A stretch of 64,000 nucleotides of DNA, taken from NCBI RefSeq assembly GCF_000721105.1, contig NZ_JOEV01000027.1, forward strand, positions 1 through 64,000, read 5' to 3'. The position numbers were made by a program, and so were the translations under genes. The DNA is from Streptomyces cellulosae. Its GTDB lineage: Bacteria > Actinomycetota > Actinomycetes > Streptomycetales > Streptomycetaceae. The notes below the pieces were generated by a model, which was given only the letters and a program-made list of their open reading frames with translations, had not been told where the DNA came from and did not search any database. This document shows positions 43,599 to 52,881 of this stretch, piece by piece. How positions within the stretch are numbered: position 1 is the first letter of the stretch; every line of letters starts with the position of its first letter.

Positions 43599-43964
43599 TC
43601 AGCCCTTCTCGCGGTTCAGGTAGTTGTAGACCGTGAAGCGGCTCACGCCGAGCGCGCTCGCCACGGTCTCCACGCCGTGCCGCACGGAGAAGGCGCCGCG
43701 CGCCTCGAGTATCCGTACGACCTCCTGCTTGGCCTTGCGGTCCAGGTCGGCCAGGGGTTTGCCCTTCTTGCGCTCCATGGCGGCCAGGATGTGATCGAGG
43801 GAGTCGGCGAGCTGCGGCAGCCGTACGGCGACCACCTCCGCCCCCTTCCAGGAGAGCACGACATCGTCGGGGCCGGCCTCGTCCGGCGGGAGCATCTCGC
43901 CGCCCATCGCGTCGACCAGCGGCTTCACGGCCGTGATGAAGGGCTCGTCCGCGGTGCCGGTCAC
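43599..43964 (-). CDS. Small helix-turn-helix protein upstream of the uricase operon
   Basis: A 121-residue protein whose C-terminus is a helix-turn-helix (SVRHGVETVASALGVSRFTV then YNYLNREKG). The N-terminal part is acidic with a helical segment (LDHILAAMERKKGKPLADLD). The start is a GTG at 43964 overlapping the stop of the upstream gene (GTGA). Position suggests a role in the purine genes, and the uraD operators lie just beyond its 3' end. The HTH at the C-terminus resembles the Fis-type or PucR-C-terminal fold, so a regulatory role is plausible but unproven. Confidence 0.8.
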   Translation of the reverse strand: MTGTADEPFITAVKPLVDAMGGEMLPPDEAGPDDVVLSWKGAEVVAVRLPQLADSLDHILAAMERKKGKPLADLDRKAKQEVVRILEARGAFSVRHGVETVASALGVSRFTVYNYLNREKG

Positions 43965-44242
43965 TTCCCGCCCTCCCCGGCCACCCGCTCGCCGACCACG
44001 CCCTCGCCGATCACATTGAGCTGGAGGGAGATCCGGGTGGCACCGGACCGCAGGGTGCGGCGCAGCAGGTCGTCCACCGCGGTGAGTACGGCGTCGGCAC
44101 CGCCTTCGGCCGTGTTGCCGAACGGGCCGACGTCCACCGCGTCCAGGTCGGCCGCCTCGATGACCTCGCGGGCCACCAGCGCGTGCGCGGGTGGCTGGTC
44201 CAGGTCGAAGGGCTCGGTCGTGAACTCCACTCTCAATCGCAC
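43961..44242 (-). CDS. Small thiamine-binding-like (YkoF/MTH1187) protein
   Basis: A 93-residue ferredoxin-like protein starting at GTG 44242 (residues RLRVEFTTEPFDLDQPP). It contains EVIEAADLDAVDVGPFGNTA, VDDLLRRTLRSGATRISLQL and a Gly-rich tail, the pattern of proteins annotated as thiamine-binding (MTH1187/YkoF fold). The start has GGGGG close by. It is coupled to the helix-turn-helix gene by GTGA overlap. A direct role in purine breakdown is not established; the ligand is unknown. Confidence 0.75.
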   Translation of the reverse strand: MRLRVEFTTEPFDLDQPPAHALVAREVIEAADLDAVDVGPFGNTAEGGADAVLTAVDDLLRRTLRSGATRISLQLNVIGEGVVGERVAGEGGK

Positions 44243-44426
44243 TATGCCCCCATGGCATCGGCTCTGACCTGCACGTTCTCCCAGCCTTCGGGCTGAGGGG
44301 GCACATCTTCGGGGCACCTCTCGGTATATGCCCCAGTCGCTCCGACACGACCTTAACGGACTCCCCCGCGGCGATCAGCACACATGCGCAGTCCTGTGGT
44401 AATGACCGGGGGCCGGGCGTCCGGTG

Positions 44427-45128
44427 TCAGGAGCCGTCCGTCTCCGACGCCGGGTCGGGCGACGCCGGGTGGAAACCCCATTCCGCGGCCTTGGCGACCG
44501 CCTCCAGCTGGGAGCGCGCCTGAAGTTTCTCCAGGATTCCGCGCACGTGGGTGCGTACGGTGGCGTAGCTGATGGTCAGTCGGTCGGCGATGGCCCGGTT
44601 GTCGAGGCCGTGGGACATGAGGGAGAGGATCTCCTCTTCCCGGGCGGTGAGGCTCTGAAGTCGTTCCGTCTGCTGGGCGGTGAGGCGGGTGCTCTCGCGG
44701 TGGCGGGCGAGAACCTCCATCAGGGTGCGGGCGGGAATGAGGGTCTCGCCCGCGTCCGCGGCGCGGATCGCCGCGGCGATCTCGTCACCTCCGGCCGACT
44801 TGAGCAGGTATCCGCTGGCGCCCGCCTCGACCGCGGCGAGCAGGGCGGCGTCGCTGGTGTCGGCGCTGAGGAAGACGACCACCACGTCGGGGTCCTCCTC
44901 CCGGATGCGGGCCGCGGCCTCGGCGCCGGTGCCGTCGGGCAGCCGGTAGTCGATGAGTGCCACCTTCGGGGACAGTTCGACCGTCATCGGTACGACTTCG
45001 GCCACGGAGTCGGCCCAGCCGACCACGGTCAAGTCGTCGTACTCGTCCAGCAGGGCCCACAGTCCTTCGGCGACGGCCCGGTGGTCTTCGACGAGCAGCA
45101 CCTTGATGAGGTCGGATGCGCTCCTCAT
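44427..45128 (-). CDS. NarL-family response regulator
   Basis: A 233-residue regulator with receiver (residues 8-125; Asp60 in ALIDYRLPDG, Lys in GYLLKS) and LuxR HTH (about 160-215; SLTAREEEILSLMSHGLDNR and VRTHVRGILEKLQARSQLEA). The ATG at 45128 overlaps the stop of the hybrid kinase (ATGA). It is the output of that kinase. Likely targets, from position, are the surface-polysaccharide genes to its right; no binding site was identified. Confidence 0.94.
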   Translation of the reverse strand: MRSASDLIKVLLVEDHRAVAEGLWALLDEYDDLTVVGWADSVAEVVPMTVELSPKVALIDYRLPDGTGAEAAARIREEDPDVVVVFLSADTSDAALLAAVEAGASGYLLKSAGGDEIAAAIRAADAGETLIPARTLMEVLARHRESTRLTAQQTERLQSLTAREEEILSLMSHGLDNRAIADRLTISYATVRTHVRGILEKLQARSQLEAVAKAAEWGFHPASPDPASETDGS

Positions 45129-47023
45129 GGCCCGGTGTCTTTCGATGCGGACGCCGCACCGTTGTCCTCCGTCCCGGCCTCCGTGAGCGGCACCCAGAAC
45201 TCGACCGTGGTGCCGGCGCCCGGTGCGCTCTCCACGCGGCTCCAGCCTCCGGCGATCTGTGCGCGTTCGTGGATGAGGGTGAGGCCGAGGTGGCCCGGGC
45301 GGGACTCCACTTCGAAGGGGTCGTACCCCACTCCGTCGTCGACGATCCGCATCAGACAGCCGTCGTCCACGCCCAGCAGCTGCACACGGACCATCTTGGC
45401 CCGGGCGTGCTTGCGCACGTTGATCAGGACTTCCTGCGCGGTCCGATAGACGACCACCATGGTCTCGACCGGGAGGGCCTTGTCCAGGTGGTCCTCGAAT
45501 TTGTAGGACGTGCCGGTGTCGGCGTGCATGCGGTCGAGGAAGGTCTGCAGGGCGGTGGCCAGGCTCCCGTGCTCCAGGCTGGAGGGCCGCAGGTCGAAGA
45601 TGAGCTGGCGCAGGCGGCTGAGCGAGAGTTTGAGGGTCTCGTCCAGCTTGTCCATCACCTGTACGTCCTGGGGGTCCGTCAGTCGTCTGCGAAGCTGCTG
45701 CAGGCGCAGTCCCGCGGCGGTGATGACCTGAATGGTGTCGTCGTGGATGTCGGCGGCGATGCGCCTGCGCTCCTCCTCCTGGGCGTGGATGAGATGGCTG
45801 AGCAGCGCCTGCCGGTCGCGGTCGGTTCCTTCCAGAAGTTCCAGGCTGCGTTCGAGGACGAACTGGGCGCGCTGGACCTCGGTGATGTCGCGGACCGTCA
45901 GGACGGCGAACGCGCCCTCGGAGGTCTGGAGCGGGCTGACGCTCACGTCGGCGGGGAACTGCTTGGTGTCCTGACGCCGGCCGACCAACTCCACACTGTG
46001 GCCGGCCAGTTCCTGCCGCGGGTCCGCCCAGTCCCGCAGCGAGACGGTCAGCGGCTGGTCGGGCATCAGCGTCTCGACGCGCATGCCGAGCAACTGCTCC
46101 CGGGGGTAGCCGAACAGCGTCTCGGTGCGAGGACTGGCCTGACGGATGCGGCCCTCGGCATCCACGATCATCATGGCGTCCGGGGAGGACTCGACGTACT
46201 GGCGCAGCCGGTCACCGGACCCGCCCGTCTCGCTCAGGTCCGTCACGTAGACCACGTACCGTGAACGGCCGCCCCGCAGCCGGCCGCCACCGACCCTGGC
46301 GGGGAACTCCGAGCCGTCACGGCGCAGACCCGGTGTCGCCGGCGCGGGGACGATCTGCTGTCCGATCGCCGCTTCGACGCCGGGCAGTTCGGGCAGCAGG
46401 TCACCGAGCCGCTTACCGCGCAGTTCGGCGGTGCTGTAGCCGAACATCCGCCTGGCGTGGGCGTTGGCGAGTTCGACACGGTCATGGGCCTCGGTGACGA
46501 GCACACCGCACGGGGCCTGTTCCAGCACGTCCAGGCACGCCTTCTCCTCGATGCGCACGGTCGGGCCTCGCGCGCCCGGGGCCGGCGGCCGCACGGCTCG
46601 CCGCAGCGGCTCCAGGCAGGCCTCGGCGAGTTCGGCCGCCATGCTGAACTGGCCACGAGCGGCACGGGTGATCGCTTCCAGGATCTCCTCCGCCGGCGCG
46701 CCCTTGACGAGATAGCCGACGGCGCCGGCCGCGAGCACGTCCGTCACCGTCTCGCGGTCGGCGTATGCGGACAGGGCCAGAATCCGTGTCTCCGGGGCTC
46801 GTTCACGGAGGGTGCGCACGGTGCCGGAGGCGTCGCCGTGGGGCATCTGCACGTCCAGGACCAGGACCCTGGGGCGTGCCTGGCTCGCCACGGACACGGT
46901 CTGGGCGTGGTCGGCGGCGAGGCCCACCAGCTCGAAGGCCGGGTGCGACTCGACCAGGTCGGCAAGCGCCTCACGGACCTCGGCGTCGTTGTCGGCCACC
47001 ATGACGGGGATGCGGTGGTTCAT
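45125..47023 (-). CDS. Receiver-PAS-PAS sensor histidine kinase
   Basis: A 632-residue cytoplasmic kinase. It has an N-terminal receiver (residues 5-125; Asp57 in VLVLDVQMPHGDA, GYLVKG Lys), two PAS domains (about 170-285 with ANAHARRMFGYSTAELRGKR, and 295-410 with TETLFGYPREQLLGMRVETL), a HisKA_3 region (AQEEERRRIAADIHDDTIQV) and a HATPase_c domain (GLTLIHERAQIAGG). No transmembrane segment is visible, so it senses a cytoplasmic or redox signal. The receiver is at the N-terminus. It is coupled to its response regulator (ATGA) and to a small upstream gene. Confidence 0.92.
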   Translation of the reverse strand: MNHRIPVMVADNDAEVREALADLVESHPAFELVGLAADHAQTVSVASQARPRVLVLDVQMPHGDASGTVRTLRERAPETRILALSAYADRETVTDVLAAGAVGYLVKGAPAEEILEAITRAARGQFSMAAELAEACLEPLRRAVRPPAPGARGPTVRIEEKACLDVLEQAPCGVLVTEAHDRVELANAHARRMFGYSTAELRGKRLGDLLPELPGVEAAIGQQIVPAPATPGLRRDGSEFPARVGGGRLRGGRSRYVVYVTDLSETGGSGDRLRQYVESSPDAMMIVDAEGRIRQASPRTETLFGYPREQLLGMRVETLMPDQPLTVSLRDWADPRQELAGHSVELVGRRQDTKQFPADVSVSPLQTSEGAFAVLTVRDITEVQRAQFVLERSLELLEGTDRDRQALLSHLIHAQEEERRRIAADIHDDTIQVITAAGLRLQQLRRRLTDPQDVQVMDKLDETLKLSLSRLRQLIFDLRPSSLEHGSLATALQTFLDRMHADTGTSYKFEDHLDKALPVETMVVVYRTAQEVLINVRKHARAKMVRVQLLGVDDGCLMRIVDDGVGYDPFEVESRPGHLGLTLIHERAQIAGGWSRVESAPGAGTTVEFWVPLTEAGTEDNGAASASKDTGP

Positions 47024-47457
47024 GGCTGTCCGCTCCGTCCGAGCACGGCATTCGGCAGGTGGCGGGTGCCGAGCTCGTCGCGCCGGCAGATCCCCAGAGA
47101 CGGCATGACGGCGGCGACCGGGGCGATCAGCGTGTCGTAGTGGCCTCCGATCCGGTCGCAGACGGCGATCGCCATCACCGCGTCCCACACCGCCGCCCAG
47201 AACGCCCAGTCGTGCCGGTGGTAGCTCTGGGCGGTGTCCAGGGCCGCCCGGCGGGCCACCGAAGCGGCCACGAGGATGCGGTAGCGCTCCTCGTCGGTGG
47301 TGGTGCGCCGGACCTCCGCCCATGCCTCGGCACGGGTCTGGCTGGAGGTCTGACGCCACAGGCCGGCCACCCGGTCGATCTCCTGTGGCGACAAATCCTC
47401 GATGTGGGTGAGGAACTGCAGGACCCGTCGGCTGTTGGGCCCGAAGACGACACTCAT
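47020..47457 (-). CDS. Hypothetical protein coupled to the hybrid kinase
   Basis: A 145-residue helical protein (MSVVFGPNSRRVLQFLTHIE, then DLSPQEIDRVAGLWRQTSSQ; WAFWAAVWDAVMAIAVCDRI). Start ATG at 47457 with GAGGAG; the stop overlaps the ATG of the kinase (ATGA). It has one Cys in CDRI and one in GICRRDELG. No domain is recognised. Tight coupling to the kinase suggests an input or adaptor role. Confidence 0.85.
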   Translation of the reverse strand: MSVVFGPNSRRVLQFLTHIEDLSPQEIDRVAGLWRQTSSQTRAEAWAEVRRTTTDEERYRILVAASVARRAALDTAQSYHRHDWAFWAAVWDAVMAIAVCDRIGGHYDTLIAPVAAVMPSLGICRRDELGTRHLPNAVLGRSGQP

Positions 47458-47522
47458 GGTGTTCTCCTCACATGGTCCGCCGCTCTGCGGCTGCGGACCG
47501 CTCGTCCGTTCCGGCGCCCGGC

Positions 47523-49067
47523 CTACTGGCCTTGGTCCTGCTGGCCCTGGTCCTGCTGGCCCTGGTCCTGGCCCTGGTCCTGCTGACCCTGGCCCTGTCC
47601 CTGGTCCTGCTGACCCTGGCCCTGTCCCTGTCCTTGATCCTGCTGGCCCTGCTTCTGGCTGGCGTTGACGGCGGCCTTCGCTGTGCCTCCGCTCTTGCTG
47701 CCGACGAGTTTGAAGCTCACGCCTCCCTCGTCCGCCGGGGTGATCTTGTAGGAGCCGACGGCCTTCGCCGCGCCCTTGTCGTCGACCTGGAAGGTGGCGA
47801 GCTTCTTCTCGTCGCCGTTCTGGCCGCCTCCGTAGAGAGTCACGGTCTCCTTCGGGGCGAAGCCGGAGACGTAGAAGGTCACTGCCGTACCAGCCTTGCC
47901 CGTGTACGTGCTCGGCTCGGCGGCCGGCGTGTACGGCATCACCTGGAAGCCCGAGCGGACCACCGCCCGCGTCCGGTCGCCGATCGCCGTGACGCTCTGA
48001 CGGCCCTCCAGGCCGAACGGCACGGCGAAGGCCACGGATCCGACCTTGCCGTTCGCGTCGGCGTTGGCGGTGAAGGCCGGGATACCGCCGGCGCTGTTGA
48101 TGTAGAAGAGGACGCGCTCGTTGGGGGCGAACCCGGAGGCGGACACAGTGATCTGCCGCCCGGATTTCAGGGCGTACGGCGACGACTTGAGCGAGGGGTA
48201 CAGGCCCAGGACCTGGAACGGGGCAGTGGCCGTGGTCTTGCTCTTCTCGCCGACCAGGATCAGTGTGCCGACGCCGGTCGGGGCGACACCGACCTTGATG
48301 TCCGCGCGGCCGATGCCTCCGGAGCCGTCGGCGGTCAGGACGGCGTCGGGAGTGCCGCCGGCGCGGCCCCAGTAGACCTTGATCCGCTCCCCGGCCCGGA
48401 AGCCCCGTACGTTCAGGGACACCGAGTCCCCGGGCTTGCCCACCGTTTTGCTGATCTTCACGGCACCGACCACACCGCCCGCGACGAGCTGGGCCTGGGC
48501 CACGTTGTCCGCGTCGCGCTGCTGCGCGACCAGCGTGGCGCCTTTGCTGACGCTGTCGGGCACGGTGATCTGTGTGTTGAGCGACCCGGTCCGGTCGACC
48601 TTCGCCGAAGCGAGGTTCTTGCCCTGGCTCTGCTTCGCCGATGTCTTCAGCAGCAGGTCCACGGTGGATCTGGCGTCGAAGCCGGCGCCCTGGATCGTGG
48701 CCTTGCCGCCGGGGGTGACCAGGCCGGGATTGACCACGATGATCGGCCCGGCCTGCCGGGGGATCTTCTGACCGCGCAGTTCGACTGTTTTCGGCTTCCG
48801 AGTGGGCGTCCTGACCTCTGAGGGCGCGTCCTTCTGCCCGGGCTTGCCGCCGGTGGTGTTGAGCGCGCCGCCGAAACCCCCGCTCTTCGCGATGACCTGG
48901 ACGAGCGAGCCCACGACCACCAAGGCTATGGCGAGCAGCAGTACCTTCTTCCAGGTGAACCGTCCCTTCTTTCCCCCGGTTCCCCCGGTTTCCCCGGTGT
49001 CTCCTGGGGACGGCTGTTCGGCCTTCTCGGGAATGTCCCTTCCCCTGTTCTCGGGGTTCTCAGGCAT
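47523..49067 (-). CDS. Membrane-anchored extracellular protein with IPT/TIG-like repeats
   Basis: A 514-residue protein. A cytoplasmic acidic Pro/Gly tail (1-35) precedes one transmembrane segment (about 40-60, VLLLAIALVVVGSLVQVIA). The extracellular part has four beta-sandwich repeats with the recurring pattern G....V.. .GF....V (ATIQGAGFDARSTVDLLL; VSLNVRGFRAGERIKVYW; ITVSASGFAPNERVLFYI; VTFYVSGFAPKETVTLYG). The last 55 residues are a QDQGQ-type low-complexity tail. The ATG at 49067 has GGAGG seven bases upstream. It probably forms a surface stalk or scaffold in the polysaccharide region. Confidence 0.82.
   Translation of the reverse strand: MPENPENRGRDIPEKAEQPSPGDTGETGGTGGKKGRFTWKKVLLLAIALVVVGSLVQVIAKSGGFGGALNTTGGKPGQKDAPSEVRTPTRKPKTVELRGQKIPRQAGPIIVVNPGLVTPGGKATIQGAGFDARSTVDLLLKTSAKQSQGKNLASAKVDRTGSLNTQITVPDSVSKGATLVAQQRDADNVAQAQLVAGGVVGAVKISKTVGKPGDSVSLNVRGFRAGERIKVYWGRAGGTPDAVLTADGSGGIGRADIKVGVAPTGVGTLILVGEKSKTTATAPFQVLGLYPSLKSSPYALKSGRQITVSASGFAPNERVLFYINSAGGIPAFTANADANGKVGSVAFAVPFGLEGRQSVTAIGDRTRAVVRSGFQVMPYTPAAEPSTYTGKAGTAVTFYVSGFAPKETVTLYGGGQNGDEKKLATFQVDDKGAAKAVGSYKITPADEGGVSFKLVGSKSGGTAKAAVNASQKQGQQDQGQGQGQGQQDQGQGQGQQDQGQDQGQQDQGQQDQGQ
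47526..47655. repeat. Tandem repeats encoding the QQDQGQ tail
   Basis: Degenerate 12-18-bp units built around tggtcctgctggccc encode, on the minus strand, a run of GQQDQG and GQGQG blocks at the C-terminus of the IPT protein. The frame is kept by units in multiples of six bases. Confidence 0.8.
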
Positions 49068-49091
49068 GTCGGTCACCTCCTCGGCCCGGCA

Positions 49092-50765
49092 CTAACCGAC
49101 CCGGTAGATCTGCAGCTTGATGTCGCCCTGACTGGTCTCCCAGACCTTCTGCGAGTTCCTCAGCGCGGTCAGGATCCAGTTCTCGCGGCCGTCGCCGTTG
49201 TTTCCGTCGATGGACTGCCGCATCTTGTTGGACATGATGATGTAGTCGACGTTCTGCCATTTCCTGGCGAAGAGCTTGTCGCGCACGTCGGGGTCGGACG
49301 ATGCGTTCCAGTGGGAATGCGCGGACGGGTAGAACGGCGGGACGTCGTGGAGTTCGCTCCACAGGTCGTCGTCCATGATGATCCGCGCGTTCGACGGGAC
49401 GTTCTTCCGTATCCAGGCGATCTGTTGCTCCTGCATGCGGGTCAGGTTCAGCTTCGGCTGGTACTGGTCCGCGATCGCGACGCGTCCCTCGTCGTTGACC
49501 GTCAGAAGGTAGCCGGTGGCCGGCAGGAGCAGCAGGAGGGCCCCGGCTACGGCGGGCAGCGCGATCCGCAGCCCAGGGCGCAGCCGCGCGAGCAGCCGGT
49601 GCGTCACCAAGCCGGTGGTCATCGCGAACAGGGGGATCAGGGGGGTGACGTAGAAGTCCAGCAGGACACTGCCGCGCACCAGGTAGAAGGCGTAGGCGAG
49701 GCCGAGCGTGCCGATGACCAGGAAGCCGAGGTTCCGTTGCCGGTCCCTGAAGCCCCAGTACAGGGCGGCCGTCATGGTGAGCAGGCCGGCGAGCAGAAAC
49801 AGCCCGTCCCGGGGGATCCAGCTGCCGTAGAGGAGCCCGCCCGGGCTGAGCAGGGACCCTTGGCTGCGGTGGAGCTGCCACCACAGGGTGTAGAGCAGCG
49901 ACACGTGGTCGGCCGGCGGCTTCTTCAGGTCGAAGTCGAGCCCGGTGGGCACGAGTTCGTTCTTCAGCAGCGCGTACAGGACATACGTGCCCACCGCGAT
50001 GATCACAGCGAGCGGCCACAACGACGTGGCGAACCGGCGCTGGGTGGAACCCCGGACCCTGCGGTGCAGGAGGTACAGCAGGCTGGGGATGAAGAAGACC
50101 GCGTTCTCCTTGGTGATCAGGGCGACCCCCAGCACGGCCCCGGCGCCCAGAGCGTGACGGATCCTCAGGTCGCGGCAGAGCAGCAGGAACAGGCTCAGCA
50201 GCACCCAGAACATCATGAGGTTGTCCAGCAGGACCTGCCGCTGGTAGTAGATGGCGAGCGGCGAGAAGTTGTAGAAGAAGGCGGCCACGGAGGCGGCGAG
50301 CACGCTGCCGGACAGTCGCCGGACGATCTCGAAGACCAGGACCACGCTGACGAGGTGGACCATCAGCATCAGGAACCGACCGGTGTTGATCGCGTTGCCG
50401 AACGTCTCGAACTGGTTCGGCAGCGGGAAGGCCCAGCCGGCGAGCTGGATCCAGCCGCCGGGCGCGTGGTCGTAGTCGTAGGTGTACGGCGACAGCCGTG
50501 TCTGCCTCACCAGCGACCACGCCCGCTGCATGTAGATGCCCTCGTCGGTGAGGTACAGCGGGTACTGGAACAGGTGCCAGCCGTGGGTGGCGAGCCCGGT
50601 GAGCACGGCGGCGCCCAGGGCGATCCGCCCGCGGGGTCCCAGTCGGGGGAACCTGCCCTCCGTGATGGCCGGTTGGGGGTTCCGCCCGGGCGTGGGGCTC
50701 TGTCCGCTCTCCGCGGGATCCCCGTCCTGGATGACGACCAGTTGCGGTCTCGTCTCACGCGGCAT
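49092..50765 (-). CDS. Polyprenyl-linked membrane glycosyltransferase (PMT/ArnT-like GT-C fold)
   Basis: A 557-residue protein with about ten to twelve transmembrane segments after a Pro-rich cytoplasmic N-terminus. YLTDEGIYMQRAWSL holds the acidic residue of the first extracellular loop typical of the GT-C fold, followed by VLLDNLMMFWVLL-type segments. A soluble C-terminal domain (about 440-557) follows. It should transfer sugar from a polyprenyl-phosphate donor outside the membrane. The ATG at 50765 overlaps the preceding GT2 stop by 11 bases, so these genes form one operon. Confidence 0.85.
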   Translation of the reverse strand: MPRETRPQLVVIQDGDPAESGQSPTPGRNPQPAITEGRFPRLGPRGRIALGAAVLTGLATHGWHLFQYPLYLTDEGIYMQRAWSLVRQTRLSPYTYDYDHAPGGWIQLAGWAFPLPNQFETFGNAINTGRFLMLMVHLVSVVLVFEIVRRLSGSVLAASVAAFFYNFSPLAIYYQRQVLLDNLMMFWVLLSLFLLLCRDLRIRHALGAGAVLGVALITKENAVFFIPSLLYLLHRRVRGSTQRRFATSLWPLAVIIAVGTYVLYALLKNELVPTGLDFDLKKPPADHVSLLYTLWWQLHRSQGSLLSPGGLLYGSWIPRDGLFLLAGLLTMTAALYWGFRDRQRNLGFLVIGTLGLAYAFYLVRGSVLLDFYVTPLIPLFAMTTGLVTHRLLARLRPGLRIALPAVAGALLLLLPATGYLLTVNDEGRVAIADQYQPKLNLTRMQEQQIAWIRKNVPSNARIIMDDDLWSELHDVPPFYPSAHSHWNASSDPDVRDKLFARKWQNVDYIIMSNKMRQSIDGNNGDGRENWILTALRNSQKVWETSQGDIKLQIYRVG

Positions 50766-52050
50766 GGGAATTCGCCTCTGAAGTCTCGGTCCGGTGGGCG
50801 CCGACGTGTTGGGTCTTCTCCCAGTTGTGCTGGCCGGTCAGCTGACGCCGCATGGCGCGTACCGCGGCGTAGGCGAGCACGAGCTGGTACGGGTACCAGG
50901 CGACGGCCATTCTCAGGACGGCCTTCGGACTGGCCTCCAGGCCGTGGGCGTCGGTGAACTCGTACAGGCCGACCGCCTGGGTCACGAAGTGGGCCATGAG
51001 CATCAGCACGGGCAGCCAGGAGACGAGTGCGACCAGCACCGGCACCCGCAGGAAGAACATCATGCCGAGGGAGAAGAGGAGGTAGAAGCCGAGCAGCGCC
51101 TGTCCGTGCGGGAAGGCCAGCACGTAGAAGGCGAGCCAGCGCTGCTTGCGGGTGGGCATCTGCTTCCAGGTGCCCTTGCTCAGGGTCTGCATGAACCCCT
51201 GGCTCCAGCGAGTTCGCTGCCGGACGAAGTGCCCGAGGGTCGGCGGCGTCTCCTCCTTGGTCACGTAGCGGTCGTCGTAGACCACCCGCACCCGCTTCCC
51301 CGCGGCGGAGATCCTCAGGCCCAGGTCCGCGTCCTCGGTGAGGTTGTGGTCGTCCCAGCCGCCGAGGGCAACCAGCAACTCCCGTTGGAAGAACACGGTG
51401 TTGCCACCGAGCGGGATGGATCCCCAACGCGCGTGGTAGTGCAGGCGGCTCTTGAACCAGAAGAAGTACTCCAGGACGTTCAGTGCGGAGTACCAGGTGG
51501 ACTGATAGTTCATCAGCTGCACGCCGGCCTGGACCACTTCGACCTCGTCCTGGATCATCACGGTGTTGACCAGGTCGAAGATCGCGGGATGGATGTCGTC
51601 CTCCGCGTCGAAGATGGTCACCACGTCGTGACTGGTCTCCGGCAGGGCGGCGTTGAGGCCGTGCGGCTTGTTGACGGGCGTGTCGTCGAAGACGACGACC
51701 TCGACGTTGCGCAGTCCCTCGCGGTCGAGTTCTGCGATCTTCTCCTCGGCCTTGGCGATCGTGCCGGTGTCGTCCGCCGAGCAGATCACGAAGACCTCCA
51801 GCAGATCCGCCGGATAGTCGGCGCGCACCACCCGGTCGATGGTGGTCTGGATGACGTCCTCCTCGTGCCGGGCCGGCAGCAGCACGCTGAAGGACAGCCT
51901 CGGCGCCAGGAACTCCTCCGGCCCCCGGGTCTCCTTCTCGGCGTCCGGCTGGTCCCAGGTGTAGAGCATCAGGTACAGGACGTGGGCCGACTGCACGGTG
52001 AGCAGGACGGAGACCAGGATCAGTCCGGTGTACAGAAGGAGGTTCATCAT
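50755..52050 (-). CDS. Processive-type GT2 glycosyltransferase
   Basis: A 431-residue protein with an N-terminal transmembrane helix, a GT2 domain (about 50-290) and four C-terminal helices. Motifs of processive synthases are present: DAEDDIHP (DxD-like), NLTEDADLGLR (catalytic TED) and the Q-x-x-R-W motif in VRQRTRWSQGFMQ. These occur in cellulose, hyaluronan and related synthases. The first ATG at 52050 overlaps the GtrA stop (ATGA). It probably makes a beta-linked surface polysaccharide from a nucleotide sugar. The sugar cannot be read from sequence. Confidence 0.88.
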   Translation of the reverse strand: MMNLLLYTGLILVSVLLTVQSAHVLYLMLYTWDQPDAEKETRGPEEFLAPRLSFSVLLPARHEEDVIQTTIDRVVRADYPADLLEVFVICSADDTGTIAKAEEKIAELDREGLRNVEVVVFDDTPVNKPHGLNAALPETSHDVVTIFDAEDDIHPAIFDLVNTVMIQDEVEVVQAGVQLMNYQSTWYSALNVLEYFFWFKSRLHYHARWGSIPLGGNTVFFQRELLVALGGWDDHNLTEDADLGLRISAAGKRVRVVYDDRYVTKEETPPTLGHFVRQRTRWSQGFMQTLSKGTWKQMPTRKQRWLAFYVLAFPHGQALLGFYLLFSLGMMFFLRVPVLVALVSWLPVLMLMAHFVTQAVGLYEFTDAHGLEASPKAVLRMAVAWYPYQLVLAYAAVRAMRRQLTGQHNWEKTQHVGAHRTETSEANSHAA

Positions 52051-52544
52051 CGGCTGCTCCCTTGGGTCCCGCCCCACACCCAGACCGCGCTGGAGGCGTA
52101 GTTGACCGCGAGGGCGGCGCCGATGGCCAGGAGATTCGCGGGCAACAGGCCGACTCCGCCGCGCACCAGGGCCCACAGGACCAGCACGTTGACCGCGAGA
52201 CCGGCGAGCATGGACACGTTGAACTTCCCGAGCCGCCTCACCGACAGGACACGCATCCCGAAGGTCCACCGGTTGTTGAACACGTAGTTGTGGACGACGG
52301 CGAGTTCGACGGCCACGGCGGAGGCAGCGACGAGCGGCACCCCCAGCAGGCGGTGAAGGACGTACAGAGCTGCCGTGTTCACGACCGTGCCCGCACCGCC
52401 GACCACCGCGAACCGCAGCATGCGACGTGCGGCACGTCCTCTCGTCCGGCCGGCCGATGCCGGGGAATCGGGAGGAATCCGGGAGAGTTCTGCTTCTGGT
52501 CGCGGCTCGTCGGTGTGCACGGATGCCGTCCGGAAGTGGTGCAT
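52047..52544 (-). CDS. GtrA-family membrane protein
   Basis: A 165-residue protein of four transmembrane helices. The GtrA pattern is clear in FAVVGGAGTVVNTAALYVLH, HNYVFNNRWTFG and KFNVSMLAGLAVNVLVLWAL. The ATG at 52544 has GGAGGAG, a strong site. GtrA proteins are linked to polyprenyl-phosphate sugar flipping or polysaccharide export. The gene leads the GtrA-GT2-GT-C-IPT run, so it probably serves the same polymer. Confidence 0.9.
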   Translation of the reverse strand: MHHFRTASVHTDEPRPEAELSRIPPDSPASAGRTRGRAARRMLRFAVVGGAGTVVNTAALYVLHRLLGVPLVAASAVAVELAVVHNYVFNNRWTFGMRVLSVRRLGKFNVSMLAGLAVNVLVLWALVRGGVGLLPANLLAIGAALAVNYASSAVWVWGGTQGSSR

Positions 52545-52881
52545 CGCGGCTCCTCCAAGCGAGAGAGCGTCCCCTTCCGCGTCGCGCGGCGGGACCTCGT
52601 GCACACCAGCCTGCGCTCAAAGGCAGACGCGAACATCACGTGAACGGGTGAGTGAGGGCCCCCCTTTCAGGGGGTCTTTTCGCACCCCCATTTGGGGGAG
52701 AGGCACCTCAAAGCCCGCACGGCGGGCCATCGACCGACCCTCGCTCTCCCCCGAAGAGGGGAGTGACCTCTCACCCATCGGCGGGTGCTACGCCTGGCAG
52801 CGGCCATGGACGCTCAAGAGATCGGGCCCCCGCCCAGGGAGGTCCCGCGTCGCATCCAGCCTCAGGGTAAGGGGCGTCACG

